The position numbers were made by a program, and so were the translations under genes. Below, one piece after another: positions 24,654 to 33,032 of a stretch of DNA of 39,383 nt (positions within the stretch are counted from its first letter, which is position 1; every line of letters begins with the position of its first letter). The notes below the pieces were generated by a model, which worked only from the letters and a program-made list of their open reading frames with translations, was not told the origin of the DNA and searched no databases. The stretch is taken from positions 1 through 39,383 of the forward strand of contig JAEXRM010000198.1 of NCBI GenBank assembly GCA_023440865.1. Direction: 5' to 3'. The DNA is from Bacillota bacterium. GTDB lineage: Bacteria; Bacillota; Clostridia; DSM-8532.

Positions 24654-24663
24654 TGTGCCGGCG
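24654..24663. repeat. Left target site duplication of the ISAs1-family element
   Basis: TGTGCCGGCG directly abuts the left inverted repeat and matches TGTACCGGCG after the right end in nine of ten bases. A 10-bp duplication is within the 8-10 bp range of the ISAs1 family. Confidence 0.8.
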
Positions 24664-24682
24664 CAGGGCTCCCGCATGAATC
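24664..24682 (+). repeat. Left terminal inverted repeat
   Basis: The 19 bases CAGGGCTCCCGCATGAATC are the exact reverse complement of 26212-26230. Confidence 0.92.
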
Positions 24683-24719
24683 CTTTTTCTGCAAGTGAGT
24701 AGGCAGGCATGCACTCACA

Positions 24720-25886
24720 TTGGGCCAACCAGCTCCGTCGCAGTCCTCGAAACGACGAGCGCTGGACATCCGACAGAAAGGCAAGGTTCGCCATCTGCTG
24801 GTGGATATCCTCTTCATCAGTATTGTCGGAGCCATGGCCGGATGTCAGGATTTCGAAGAGATCGGGTTGTTCGCGATCGATTGCAAGTCGTGATTTGACG
24901 AGTATCTTGCATTGCCAAACGGAATCCCTTCACATGACACCATCGAGAGAACCTTCAAGTGGCTTGATCCAAAGTGCTTCTTGCAAGCATTCATCAAGTT
25001 CACCCAAATGGCCATGGCACAAGCGGGTCAAGGGGTGATTGCGATTGATGGGAAAACCATGCGAGGCACTGCGGATGATACGCAAAAGCCGCTGCACATC
25101 GTCAGTGCATGGTTCAGTGAAACCAAAATGGTTCTTGGTCAGGTTGCGACGGACTCGAAGTCAAATGAAGTCACGGCAATCCCCGCCCTTCTCGGGATGC
25201 TTCATGTGACCAATCACATCGTGACCATGGACGCAATGGGCACCCAAAAGGACATCGCCGAGTTGATCTGCAGCAAGAAGGGCGATTACGTGTTGGCGTT
25301 GAAGGGGAACCACCCGACTATGCAGAGGGAAGTTGAACTGTTCTTCTCGGAGGAGCGAATCCCCGCATGGCAGAAACAGTATCAGATTCAACATGTTCAC
25401 CGTATTGAAAAGGGGCATGGTCGGAATGAGAAAAGGGATTGGTGCATCACGGACCAGATTGAATGGCTGTCCGAAAAGGTGAAGTGGGCAGGATTGAAAA
25501 GCATCGGCATGTGTGAGCGTTCCTGGGAGACAAAGGACGGCCAGAAGAAGTCGGACCGCAGATACTTCCTGTGCAGCATTGGTGCGGATCCACACAAGTT
25601 CGCTTATGCGACAAGAAATCATTGGGGCATCGAAAGCATGCATTGGACTTTGGATGTAACCTTCAACGAAGACGCGAGAAGAAACCGGAAAGACTATTCG
25701 GCCGAAAACCTGTCCATCCTTTTGAAGTTCGCCTACAATGTGCATCGCAAGGATCACGTTCGGGATATGATGTCGTTCAAGGGCAAGCGCATCTCGATTC
25801 GTCGGCAGAAGCGCCGTGCGATGATGAGTGAAGTCTACCTGGAAAACTCATGCTTGCCTGTTTCGAGTAGGGCTTGTGTTGCTTGA
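24720..25886 (+). pseudogene. ISAs1-family transposase with in-frame TGA at 24891
   Basis: This DDE transposase would cut and paste the surrounding element. The N-terminal part reads RALDIRQKGKVRHLLVDILF and AGCQDFEEIGLF, as expected for the family. A TGA then stands at 24891-24893 between CKS and FDEYL, where the family has Trp. The frame continues with LPNGIPSHDTIERTF. The catalytic residues look intact: Asp in VIAIDGKTMRG, Asp in VTMDAMGTQKDI, Glu in NHWGIESMHW. A restart at TTG 24912 would give 324 residues without the N-terminal domain. The upstream start is uncertain (TTG 24720 in frame, no good ribosome binding site). The element is probably inactive unless complemented. Confidence 0.85.
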
Positions 25887-26003
25887 GGAATACTCCGCAG
25901 GATTTAGCCAGATGGTCAAGAAAAGCGTAACTTGGCCTGTAATCGCTACGCAATTGCAGGCTGGATGAGGGCAGTTGGCTTCCAGTAAAGGGAAAACGGA
26001 GGC

Positions 26004-26026
26004 AAAAACCGCTGGACGCGGTTTTT
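26004..26026 (+). terminator. Hairpin in the IS tail, terminator-like
   Basis: AAAAACCGC and GCGGTTTTT form a perfect 9-bp stem with a 5-base loop; the T-run is in the 3' arm. It lies about 117 bases after the transposase stop and could end transcription in either direction. Confidence 0.6.
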
Positions 26027-26053
26027 AGCCGCGCAGAGCACCCCTTCGGCTAC

Positions 26054-26072
26054 GTACTTCCTGCGGAAGTAC
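26054..26072. repeat. Perfect 8-bp-arm palindrome in the IS tail
   Basis: GTACTTCC and GGAAGTAC flank a TGC loop. It is 28 bases after the terminator-like hairpin. Its role is unknown; a folded 3' end or a subterminal transposase site are possible. Confidence 0.6.
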
Positions 26073-26211
26073 TTTGGGATGGTGCGATTCGCGGCGGGCC
26101 CCGTTTTCACGAGATGGGAGCCTACTGCCCCAGCGAGACGAGGACGAAAGCAATACCGCCCTGCTCGAAACCGGCACCGGCTTCCGACAGGAATCTCTGC
26201 TACATCATGAC

Positions 26212-26230
26212 GATTCATGCGGGAGCCCTG
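26212..26230 (-). repeat. Right terminal inverted repeat
   Basis: GATTCATGCGGGAGCCCTG is the exact reverse complement of the left end at 24664-24682. Confidence 0.92.
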
Positions 26231-26240
26231 TGTACCGGCG
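26231..26240. repeat. Right target site duplication of the ISAs1-family element
   Basis: TGTACCGGCG follows the right inverted repeat and differs in one base from the left copy. The mismatch suggests the insertion is not very recent. Confidence 0.8.
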
Positions 26241-26269
26241 GCCCACACCATGCGCGCAAGCCGCTTCCA

Positions 26270-26278
26270 TGGTATAAT
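26270..26278 (+). promoter_or_regulatory. Extended -10 promoter upstream of the CotH-type gene
   Basis: TGGTATAAT is a perfect TGn-extended -10 located 30 bases beyond the right target duplication. No -35 is recognisable. Expected initiation near 26285 leaves a 130-base leader. The insertion sequence ended just upstream, so it may have replaced whatever regulatory sequence lay there. Confidence 0.65.
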
Positions 26279-26414
26279 CGGGACAATCCTTCCCCCCGAT
26301 CTTTTACAGGCAGCTCAATCGTTGACACGATGGTCTTGGGTCAGATGGCCGTGCGGCGCCGGTATGCCGAAGCACCGCCTTGATTCATACAGGAAACCAT
26401 GACGGGAGATGCGC

Positions 26415-28880
26415 ATGTCTCACGGGAAGAAGCGACTCGCAGGGTGGCCCGTTCTGCTGGGGGCTTCATGCCTGCTTTTGCTCGCGGCCATCGGCACTTC
26501 CGGGTGTGGATCCGTCGCGTTCGGATCCGGTACGGATGCCGCCGGAGCGGGAACCACCGCCGGTGCGGATGCGCGCGGGTTGTCCGCCGGCATGGGACCG
26601 AAGATGGGAGCCGCCCCGGGCGGCATCCGCATCAACGAGGTGGTCGCTGACAACGGCGCCACGTTCATCGATGCGGCCGGCGACACCCCCGATTGGATCG
26701 AGCTGTTCAATGCCGGCGACGCTGCGGTCGACCTCGCGGGCTGCGGCCTGAGCGACGATATGCGGAACCCCATGAAATGGGTGTTTCCGGCCTGCACCGT
26801 CGAACCCGGCGCATACCTGCTGGTGCTGGCCAAGGGGGGCACGCAGGAAGATGCCCGGGGAGACGCGCAGGAAGATGCCCGGGAAATCGAGCAGGGCGAT
26901 GCCCTCGCAGCGGCGGACGCGGCCGATGCCGTCCAAACCGGCGAGGGAACCGGGGGAACCGGGGGAACCGGGGGAACCGGGAGATCCGCCCGCAGCCCTT
27001 CACCCGCCGCCCCCCTGGTGGCGGGATTCGCCGTCAGCCGGCATGGCGAGAGCCTTGTCTTGTCCGACCCGCAGGGCCGCACCCTGCAGGTGCTGCGTCT
27101 GGAGGCCGTCCCGGCGGAGGTCTCCTTTGGCGCGGATCAGAATGGAAACTACACCTGGTGGACCCGGGCGACGCCGGGATCCGCGAACCAAGGCCCCACG
27201 ATCGCCAACCTGAGTCGCTACCGCGCCGGCTGCACGATCACGCCATCGGCCGAAGGCGGCTTCTTCACGGACCCCTTCGATTTGGCGCTGTCCGTGGACG
27301 TGCCCGGTCTGGTCATTCGGTACACGCTCGACGGCACGGCGCCGGTCATGGGCTCCCCTCTCTATGAAGCGCCCATTCCGATCACGGATCGGAGAGGAGA
27401 CCGCTACCGGTACGCGGACCGGCAGGTGACATTCGCCGCGCCGTACGCGCCCGCACGGACGGCAGTCGAGCTGGCGACGGTCGTGACCGCGCAGGCCTAC
27501 GACGGGGAGACGCCCATCGGCAGCCCCCTGCTCCGCACGTATTTCGTGGACCCGGACGGTGCGGGGCGATACACGCTGCCCGTCGTCTCGCTCACGACCG
27601 ATCCGGACAATCTGTTTGACGACGCGTCCGGCATTTTCGCCGTCGGCTCCCGTTTCAGGATGGCGGCGCCGCCCCTTGCGGACGGCGAGACCCCGGCCAA
27701 TTACAACCAGCGCGGGCGTGCCTGGGAACGGCCCGTGCACATGGAGTACATCGAAAACGGCGTGCGCGTGTTCAGCCAGCATCTGGGCATGCGGACCTTC
27801 GGCGCCTGGTCGCGATCGGAAATGAAGAAGTCGCTCAAGCTGTTCGCGCGCGACACGTACGAACCGGACCGTTCGACGATGGCGTACCCGTTCTTTTCCG
27901 GCCTGGCGGACGCCAACGGGCGGCCGGTGCGGGAGTTCCGGCAGCTCGTGCTCCGCAACGGCGGCAACGACTGGAACACCACGCTGTTCCGCGATCCGCT
28001 GATGCAGGGGCTGGCGGATGACGTCGCCGTGCGGCAGGCATCGAAACCCGTCATCCTGTTCCTGGACGGGGAGTACTGGGGCGTCTACTTCCTGACGGAG
28101 AGCCTGGATGCGGACTGGGTCGCTTCCCACGAAGCCGTTCCGGCCGGGGATGTGGGCATCATCGCCAACGACGGCGAGCTGTATGAGGGAACCGATGCCG
28201 ATGTGAAGGACTACGCCGCGTTCATGGACTATGTGGAGACCCACGACCTGGGCGATCCGGCGGTGTATGCGGTCGTGGCGGGCCAGGTGGATGTGGAGGC
28301 GTACCTGCGGTACCAGGCAGCACAGATCTATTTCGGCAACCTCGACTGGCCGGGCAACAACATCCGGATGTACCGGATCCGGCCGGAGGAGGGTGACAGC
28401 GGTGACATCGACGCGGACAACGACCGGCCGCTGCGGGCCACGGATGGCCGCTGGCGCCCGATGCTCTTCGACACCGACTTCGGGTTCGGCCTGTACGAGG
28501 ACACCTCGGATGTGATGCACGACACGCTGGGACTGACGCTCGATCCCGTCGGCAAGGACTGGCCGAACCCGCCGTGGTCGACCCGCCTGTTCCGCGGGCT
28601 CATGCGGAACGACGCTTGCCGGGAGCGGTTCATCGCCATCATGGAAGAATCTTTGCAGACGAGGTTTTCGCCGGAGAGCGTGCAGTCGGAGATCGCCCAC
28701 TGGCAGACGCTGCTGGAACCGGAGATGGCGGAGTATGCGAGGCGGTATCCGCTGTGGCGCATGCCGGATGTGGCAACCTGGAAGAGCGAGGGCATCGCCC
28801 GGCTCAAGGCATACGCCCGCCAGCGGCCGCGCCAGATCCGCCTGCAGATGGCCCGGCACCTTGGCGCGCCGGCGCCGTAG
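26415..28880 (+). CDS. CotH-family lipoprotein with lamin-tail domain
   Basis: This 821-residue secreted protein carries a signal with a probable lipid Cys at residue 31 (TSGC, a weak lipobox). An LTD (lamin-tail) domain starts at IRINEVVADNGA near 72, interrupted at about 143-192 by a low-complexity insert of Glu/Asp/Ala and Gly-Thr-Gly repeats. A chitobiase-type beta domain with VIRYTLDGTAPVMGSPLYE follows near 298. The CotH kinase-like domain then begins near 440, with RTFGAWSRSEMKKSLKLFAR, LRNGGNDWNTTLFRD, DGEYWGVYFLTE and FDTDFGFGLYED (putative metal site). CotH of Bacillus phosphorylates spore-coat proteins; here the target is unknown. ATG 26415 has GGGAG 6 bases upstream, better than ATG 26409. 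Confidence 0.88.
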   Translation: MSHGKKRLAGWPVLLGASCLLLLAAIGTSGCGSVAFGSGTDAAGAGTTAGADARGLSAGMGPKMGAAPGGIRINEVVADNGATFIDAAGDTPDWIELFNAGDAAVDLAGCGLSDDMRNPMKWVFPACTVEPGAYLLVLAKGGTQEDARGDAQEDAREIEQGDALAAADAADAVQTGEGTGGTGGTGGTGRSARSPSPAAPLVAGFAVSRHGESLVLSDPQGRTLQVLRLEAVPAEVSFGADQNGNYTWWTRATPGSANQGPTIANLSRYRAGCTITPSAEGGFFTDPFDLALSVDVPGLVIRYTLDGTAPVMGSPLYEAPIPITDRRGDRYRYADRQVTFAAPYAPARTAVELATVVTAQAYDGETPIGSPLLRTYFVDPDGAGRYTLPVVSLTTDPDNLFDDASGIFAVGSRFRMAAPPLADGETPANYNQRGRAWERPVHMEYIENGVRVFSQHLGMRTFGAWSRSEMKKSLKLFARDTYEPDRSTMAYPFFSGLADANGRPVREFRQLVLRNGGNDWNTTLFRDPLMQGLADDVAVRQASKPVILFLDGEYWGVYFLTESLDADWVASHEAVPAGDVGIIANDGELYEGTDADVKDYAAFMDYVETHDLGDPAVYAVVAGQVDVEAYLRYQAAQIYFGNLDWPGNNIRMYRIRPEEGDSGDIDADNDRPLRATDGRWRPMLFDTDFGFGLYEDTSDVMHDTLGLTLDPVGKDWPNPPWSTRLFRGLMRNDACRERFIAIMEESLQTRFSPESVQSEIAHWQTLLEPEMAEYARRYPLWRMPDVATWKSEGIARLKAYARQRPRQIRLQMARHLGAPAP
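26945..26980 (+). repeat. Four 9-bp tandem units inside the CotH-type gene
   Basis: Four exact GGGAACCGG units encode a Gly-Thr-Gly repeat within the LTD domain insert. Slippage would keep the frame. Confidence 0.85.
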
Positions 28881-28963
28881 GGGGACCGGCGCTTCCCTTT
28901 CTGCGTGTCCGTCATGGGGGATCAAGCCCCTGCCGGCTTACGCCGCGCCTGCATGGCCGCCGG

Positions 28964-28992
28964 TTGACGGCTCCCTTTGCGGATGAGATGAT
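28964..28992 (+). promoter_or_regulatory. Candidate promoter for the acyltransferase-adenylation pair
   Basis: TTGACG and GATGAT are separated by 17 bases, with five and four consensus matches. Initiation near 29000 would give a 30-base leader before ATG 29029. Read-through from the CotH-type gene 84 bases upstream is also possible. Confidence 0.4.
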
Positions 28993-29028
28993 GGGCGCAT
29001 ATCGACCCGGTTCACAGGAGGGCGGCTC

Positions 29029-30252
29029 ATGCGGGCATGCTACAGGGGTTTGGATCTGCTGCGCGGTCTGGGCATTTTCGTGCTGCTGTGGATGCACACG
29101 GCGTTCTACTATTTCGACGGGCTGTATGATCTCGATTTCGACAACCCGCCGGTCATCGTCACCCTCATCGGCCTGCTGTTGATGTTTGCCGGCATCTTCG
29201 GCATGATCAGCGGCACGGCGCATGTCGTGCAGTTCCGGCGCAAGACCCTGGAGCAGGGTGTTTCCCCCGGCAGCCTGCTCCGGTACAACACGGTCAACGC
29301 GCTGCTGATGCTGGCCGTCGCCTGGCTGTACTTCGTGTTCACCGGCCCCGGACTGGCCGACATGGCGAACCGCGGCATGAACAACAGCATCCTCGTGGAG
29401 CTGGTGCGCAACGGGCGGTGGGCCGGGTTCAGCGCGGAACGCTTCCTGTATGTGGACAGCCTGGTCATGATCGGCATGAACCTGCTGCTGCTCGGCCCGG
29501 TCTACCTGTTGCTCCGGAGAAGCTCCGCCACGCCATGGCTGGTCGCGGGGCTTGGCTTCCTGATGCTGTCGCTGCTGCGCATTCCGCTGTATGCACGGTA
29601 TCTCGACGCGGTGGACGCGGGGGAGACGGCGGTCGTGCTGCTGTTGAACTGGCTCGTGAACAAGAACAATCCCCTCCTGCCCTACCTGTCGTTCGGCCTG
29701 TTCGGCGGATGGATCGGGCGTTTGCTGGAGGATGGCGATTTCCGGCGCATGGTCCGGCGGATCGTGCCGGTCGGAACCGGCCTGTTCGTGCTGGGCGCCG
29801 CGCTGTACGTGCTGATGCCGGACACGATGCTCGAGCGGAGCATCGACGCCAAGTGGTTCGCGATCATGACCGCGCAGCTGGGCCTGTTTCCGCTGCTGAT
29901 CCTGCTTTCGCTGTGGCTGTTCGACTTCCGGAGGGCGCAACATGCGCAAACCCAGCTCCCGCTGCCCCTGGCTTTCCTCAATCGATACGGCGTCGCCGGC
30001 CTCACGGCCTTCTTCTTCGAGGGTGTGCTCAGTGCGGCGTTGTTCCGGCTGCTGCGGCTGTTCGTGCCGTCGCTGCAGTTCGGATTGGGCGGAGCGCTGC
30101 TCTACGGGTTCTGCCTCGCGATGCTCTGGGGCGTGCTGCTGCGTTTATGGGAGCGGATTCAGTACCGGTATGGCATTGAATGGCTGTTGTGCCGGCTGCT
30201 TGCGCCGTTCGGGCACAGCGCGAAGCAGGACAAGCTGGCGGTGCGCTCATGA
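29029..30252 (+). CDS. Multi-pass membrane acyltransferase-like protein (DUF1624/HGSNAT type)
   Basis: This 407-residue integral membrane protein has about ten hydrophobic helices. The N-terminal RGLDLLRGLGIFVLLWMHTAF pattern (landmarks RGLDLLRG and LLWMH) matches DUF1624/YeiB/HGSNAT-like proteins. In these a conserved His in the first helices carries an acyl group across the membrane onto a sugar. Here the His is in LWMHTAFYYFDG near residue 24. AGGAGGG lies 6 bases before the ATG. The stop overlaps the next ATG as ATGA, tying it to the adenylate-forming enzyme. An acyl-modification role is inference from the family; other DUF418-type functions are possible. Confidence 0.72.
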   Translation: MRACYRGLDLLRGLGIFVLLWMHTAFYYFDGLYDLDFDNPPVIVTLIGLLLMFAGIFGMISGTAHVVQFRRKTLEQGVSPGSLLRYNTVNALLMLAVAWLYFVFTGPGLADMANRGMNNSILVELVRNGRWAGFSAERFLYVDSLVMIGMNLLLLGPVYLLLRRSSATPWLVAGLGFLMLSLLRIPLYARYLDAVDAGETAVVLLLNWLVNKNNPLLPYLSFGLFGGWIGRLLEDGDFRRMVRRIVPVGTGLFVLGAALYVLMPDTMLERSIDAKWFAIMTAQLGLFPLLILLSLWLFDFRRAQHAQTQLPLPLAFLNRYGVAGLTAFFFEGVLSAALFRLLRLFVPSLQFGLGGALLYGFCLAMLWGVLLRLWERIQYRYGIEWLLCRLLAPFGHSAKQDKLAVRS

Positions 30253-31691
30253 GCGGGCCGGGTGATGCCCCGCGTGCTGCAGACGGCATCAGGACGTCCC
30301 TCACCGACCGGCTGCGGACCCTGCCCGGCCTCCTGTCGGGGCCAGTCGACTTCCTGCGCCTGCGCCGGCACCTGTACCGGTACTCTGTGGCGCAGATCCG
30401 GCGCTACCAGACGCAGGAGGTGCTCGATCTGCTCGCGTACGCCCGCGCGCATGCGCCGTTCTACCGCGAACGGTACAAGGGCATGGACGTGCGTTCCCTC
30501 GAAGATTTCCGGAAACTTCCCGTCATCGACAAGCAGGTCATGATGAACCACTTCGACACGCTCAACACCTGCGGCCTGCAGCTTGCCGATGTCATGGCGC
30601 ACGCGGTCGAAAAGGAACGCAACCGCGACTTTCTGGGATACTACCGTGACGCGTATGTTGTCGGCCTGTCCAGCGGCACCAGCGGGAACCGGGGCATCTA
30701 TGTCACGCCCAAGGCGCTCACCCGCCGGCTCCCGTTCGTGTTCCTGGCACGCGGCGGCATCCCGCTGCGGCTGCTGCCGTTCCGCATCCTGTTCCTGCTG
30801 CGCGTTTTCAGCCAGGGCTTTGCGGACATCAACGCGCCGTTCGTCCATCTGAAATATCAAAGCACGATGACGCCTGTATCGGAGATTCTCCAGGCCATCG
30901 AGACGGGCCGCATCAACATCCTGATGGCGCCGCCGAGCCTGATCCGCCTGCTGCTGCCCTTCAAGGACCGCCTCGCGCGGCAGGTCCGGCTCATCATGAC
31001 CTATGCCGAGGTGCTGGAGATCGAGGAGAAGCAGCGGTTCGAGCAGGTATTCGGCGCGCGGGTCATCGAAATCTACCAGGCCAGCGAGGGACAGATCGGC
31101 AGCGCCTGCCGGTGCGGCCGGCTGCACCTGAACGAGGACCTTGTGTATGTGGAGCTGCTCGATGCGGACGGGAACCCGGTCACGACGCCGGGCACCGTCG
31201 CGAGCCGCATGCTGGTGACCAATCTGGTCAACCGCGCGCAGCCGCTGATCCGGTACGAGATGAACGACCTGGTGGTGCTGGACGGTCCATGCCCGTGCGG
31301 CAGCCGGTTCCGCACCATCGACCGGGTGCTGGGGCGCAACGACGACGTGCTGTGGCTGCGGAACGCCGAGGGTGCGTGGCAGCACGTGTTCCCGGATCTC
31401 GTGAGCCGGTGGATCATCACATCCGATGACAACATCCGCGAGTTCCAGATGCTGCAGGCGCGTGCGGATGCCCTGACGCTGCGCGTGGCGCTGCTCAAGG
31501 ACGGACCGGCCGAACGGGAGACCGCCCGCAGCGTGCTGGTGGACAGGTTCCGGGAGGAAATGGCCCGGTTCGGGCTGGCGCCGGCGCTCGACATCCGGTT
31601 CGAGGACATCGGGCAACCGGCGGACAAGGGCAAGTACAAGCGGTTCATCCGCACGATGCCGGCGCCTGCCGCGGGGGAGCCGTTTGCGTGA
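30249..31691 (+). CDS. Adenylate-forming enzyme of the PaaK/CapK family
   Basis: This 480-residue member of the ANL superfamily activates a carboxylate as its acyl-adenylate. Motifs seen are LSSGTSGNRGIYVTP near residue 139 (P-loop-like), IMTYAEVLE, EIYQASEGQIG near 275 (the usual Y-x-x-x-E block), RYEMNDLVVLD near 337 and KGKYKRFIR near the C-terminus with a candidate catalytic Lys. The two Cys-rich stretches, CRCGRLH and CPCGSRF, match the metal-binding Cys found in PaaK/CapK relatives. The CapK branch, found in polysaccharide loci, fits better than true phenylacetate-CoA ligase. Start by ATGA overlap. It likely works with the membrane protein encoded just before it. Confidence 0.82.
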   Translation: MSGPGDAPRAADGIRTSLTDRLRTLPGLLSGPVDFLRLRRHLYRYSVAQIRRYQTQEVLDLLAYARAHAPFYRERYKGMDVRSLEDFRKLPVIDKQVMMNHFDTLNTCGLQLADVMAHAVEKERNRDFLGYYRDAYVVGLSSGTSGNRGIYVTPKALTRRLPFVFLARGGIPLRLLPFRILFLLRVFSQGFADINAPFVHLKYQSTMTPVSEILQAIETGRINILMAPPSLIRLLLPFKDRLARQVRLIMTYAEVLEIEEKQRFEQVFGARVIEIYQASEGQIGSACRCGRLHLNEDLVYVELLDADGNPVTTPGTVASRMLVTNLVNRAQPLIRYEMNDLVVLDGPCPCGSRFRTIDRVLGRNDDVLWLRNAEGAWQHVFPDLVSRWIITSDDNIREFQMLQARADALTLRVALLKDGPAERETARSVLVDRFREEMARFGLAPALDIRFEDIGQPADKGKYKRFIRTMPAPAAGEPFA

Positions 31692-31713
31692 AAGGGCATC
31701 ATGCGATGGTGCC

Positions 31714-32961
31714 TTACAGCCAGCCCTTTTCCGGGAAAGCGAGTTCGTCCACGATGTTCAGCAGAAGAATGCCGTTTTCGTCTTTGGCGATGGTGCGGTC
31801 CATGGACAGGATGGCGCGCGGATACTGATCTGGGATACGCAACAGCGGTTCGAGCTCACGCGCCATGGTTCGAGGATCGCTCAGTGTTTGGGTTACCTGG
31901 ATATACAGGCGGCGATCGGTTTTCTCGGCGATGAAATCCACTTCCAGTTGATTGATCTTGCCGATACGGACCCGATACCCTCTGCGGAGCAGCTCCAGGT
32001 AAACCAGATTTTCCAGTATGCTCCCCATGTTGATGGACCGCAGTCCGAGAAGCATGTTGCGGATTCCGATATCAACGGTGTAGTACTTTTCCTGTGTGCG
32101 CAACACATCGCGGCTGACGACATCCTCCCGTTCCGCCCGGTACAGGATAAACGCATCACAAAACATCTGGAGATAATGCAGCACGGTGATGTGGGACACC
32201 TGTATGTTTTCGCTGGACAATGTGGTTGAAATCTTTCTGCCGGATATGGTTTGTCCGATGTTCGCCATGATGAAGCGGAGCAGGCGGTCGAGGACGACGA
32301 CATCCTTGACCTGATATCGCGCCAGGATATCCTTTGTCAGAACCGTGTTGTACAAGCCCAGCAGCAGGCTGCTGAACAATGATTCATCCCGGCGGTGGTA
32401 GAACAGGACCGGCATGGATCCATATTGAAGATAATCACTGAACAGCCGGTCTTCGGACAAGGATTTGTCTTCCTCTCGAAAATGTCGGTTGAAATCGATG
32501 TATTCGGCAAAGGAAAGCGGCAGCATGGGGATTTCCACATATCGGCCGGAAAGGAACGTGGAGAGTTCCGACGAAAGCAGATGTGCATTCGAGCCAGTGA
32601 TGGTCAGGTCCACGCTGAAATCGGTCATGAAGGAATTGATGGCACGCGGCCAGTCCCTGACCTCCTGGATTTCGTCGAACAGCAGGTAATACCTGTCGCG
32701 GCTTTCTCCGATGCACTCCGCAATGTGCCTGTACAGCAGTTTTGCTTCCTGCCATGGTTCTGTCGCAATCGAATCGAAGTTCATGTGGATGATGCGGCGC
32801 CCATCGATTCCCTTGGCAAGCAATTGCTGCTTGAACAGCTGCAGTACGGATGACTTGCCGCACCGGCGCATGCCGGTGATCACCTTGGTGACAGGCACAT
32901 CCGTGAGATCGGCCAGTTTCCGTGTATAGAGGGGGCGATCCACCAAAAGGCTTGTTTCCAT
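31714..32961 (-). CDS. AAA ATPase with DUF4143 C-terminal domain
   Basis: This 415-residue protein of the AAA_14-DUF4143 family has Walker A TGMRRCGKSS near residue 29, Walker B YYLLFDEIQE near 91 and the sensor-like ITGSNAHLLSSELSTFLSGR near 113. A winged-helix-like middle section contains SHITVLHYLQMF. A C-terminal PD-(D/E)xK-like nuclease fold contains INQLEVDFIAE and LYIQVTQ near 350. The biological role of these abundant genes is not established. ATG 32961 is preferred; the in-frame ATG at 33009 lies in the -10 region and has no ribosome binding site. The gene is richer in A and T than its neighbours, suggesting transfer, and a row of palindromes lies at its promoter. Confidence 0.88.
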   Translation of the reverse strand: METSLLVDRPLYTRKLADLTDVPVTKVITGMRRCGKSSVLQLFKQQLLAKGIDGRRIIHMNFDSIATEPWQEAKLLYRHIAECIGESRDRYYLLFDEIQEVRDWPRAINSFMTDFSVDLTITGSNAHLLSSELSTFLSGRYVEIPMLPLSFAEYIDFNRHFREEDKSLSEDRLFSDYLQYGSMPVLFYHRRDESLFSSLLLGLYNTVLTKDILARYQVKDVVVLDRLLRFIMANIGQTISGRKISTTLSSENIQVSHITVLHYLQMFCDAFILYRAEREDVVSRDVLRTQEKYYTVDIGIRNMLLGLRSINMGSILENLVYLELLRRGYRVRIGKINQLEVDFIAEKTDRRLYIQVTQTLSDPRTMARELEPLLRIPDQYPRAILSMDRTIAKDENGILLLNIVDELAFPEKGWL

Positions 32962-33007
32962 GCGTCCACCAACCGTTCCATCGTGGCATTGATGTGGAAA
33001 TGATATC

Positions 33008-33013
33008 ATTATA
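33008..33013 (-). promoter_or_regulatory. -10 element of the DUF4143 ATPase gene
   Basis: On the minus strand the sequence reads TATAAT, a perfect -10, about 47 bases before ATG 32961. The -35 position, 17 bases away, is poor (ACCATT) and falls inside the first palindrome, which is what an activator- or repressor-bound promoter could look like. On the plus strand TTGATG-N17-TATACG (32989-33017) is a possible divergent promoter. Confidence 0.55.
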
Positions 33014-33032
33014 TACGAAAGTGTCAGAGCAA

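Larger units (their letters stand above)
24287..24663. other. Intergenic region between the lipoprotein gene and the insertion sequence
   Basis: These 377 bases hold the 23-bp tandem repeat described separately and then about 245 bases in which I see no gene with a ribosome binding site, no RNA gene and no clear promoter. The promoter of the minus-strand lipoprotein gene must lie here. The last ten bases are the left copy of the target duplication. Confidence 0.5.
24664..26230 (+). mobile_element. ISAs1-family insertion sequence
   Basis: A 1567-bp element is bounded by perfect 19-bp inverted repeats beginning CAGGGCTCCC and flanked by a 10-bp direct duplication. It carries one DDE transposase of the ISAs1 type, with a nonsense codon. 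It is visibly richer in A and T than the surrounding DNA. After the transposase stop there are about 325 further bases with two hairpins, longer than the usual tail of this family. It lies between a lipoprotein gene and the promoter of the CotH-type gene. Confidence 0.92.

Noticed and set aside
5187..24893. TGA read as a sense codon (recoding or changed genetic code), based on the two interrupted genes
   Set aside because: TGA is a normal stop throughout, for example in the ATGA overlaps at 915, 21197, 22261 and 30249. The two replaced residues differ (Arg and Trp), so no single reassignment fits. Two independent point changes are simpler.
25946..26251. A 101-codon minus-strand gene in the IS tail
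   Set aside because: It would begin outside the element and cross the right inverted repeat, has no ribosome binding site, and matches no family I recognise.
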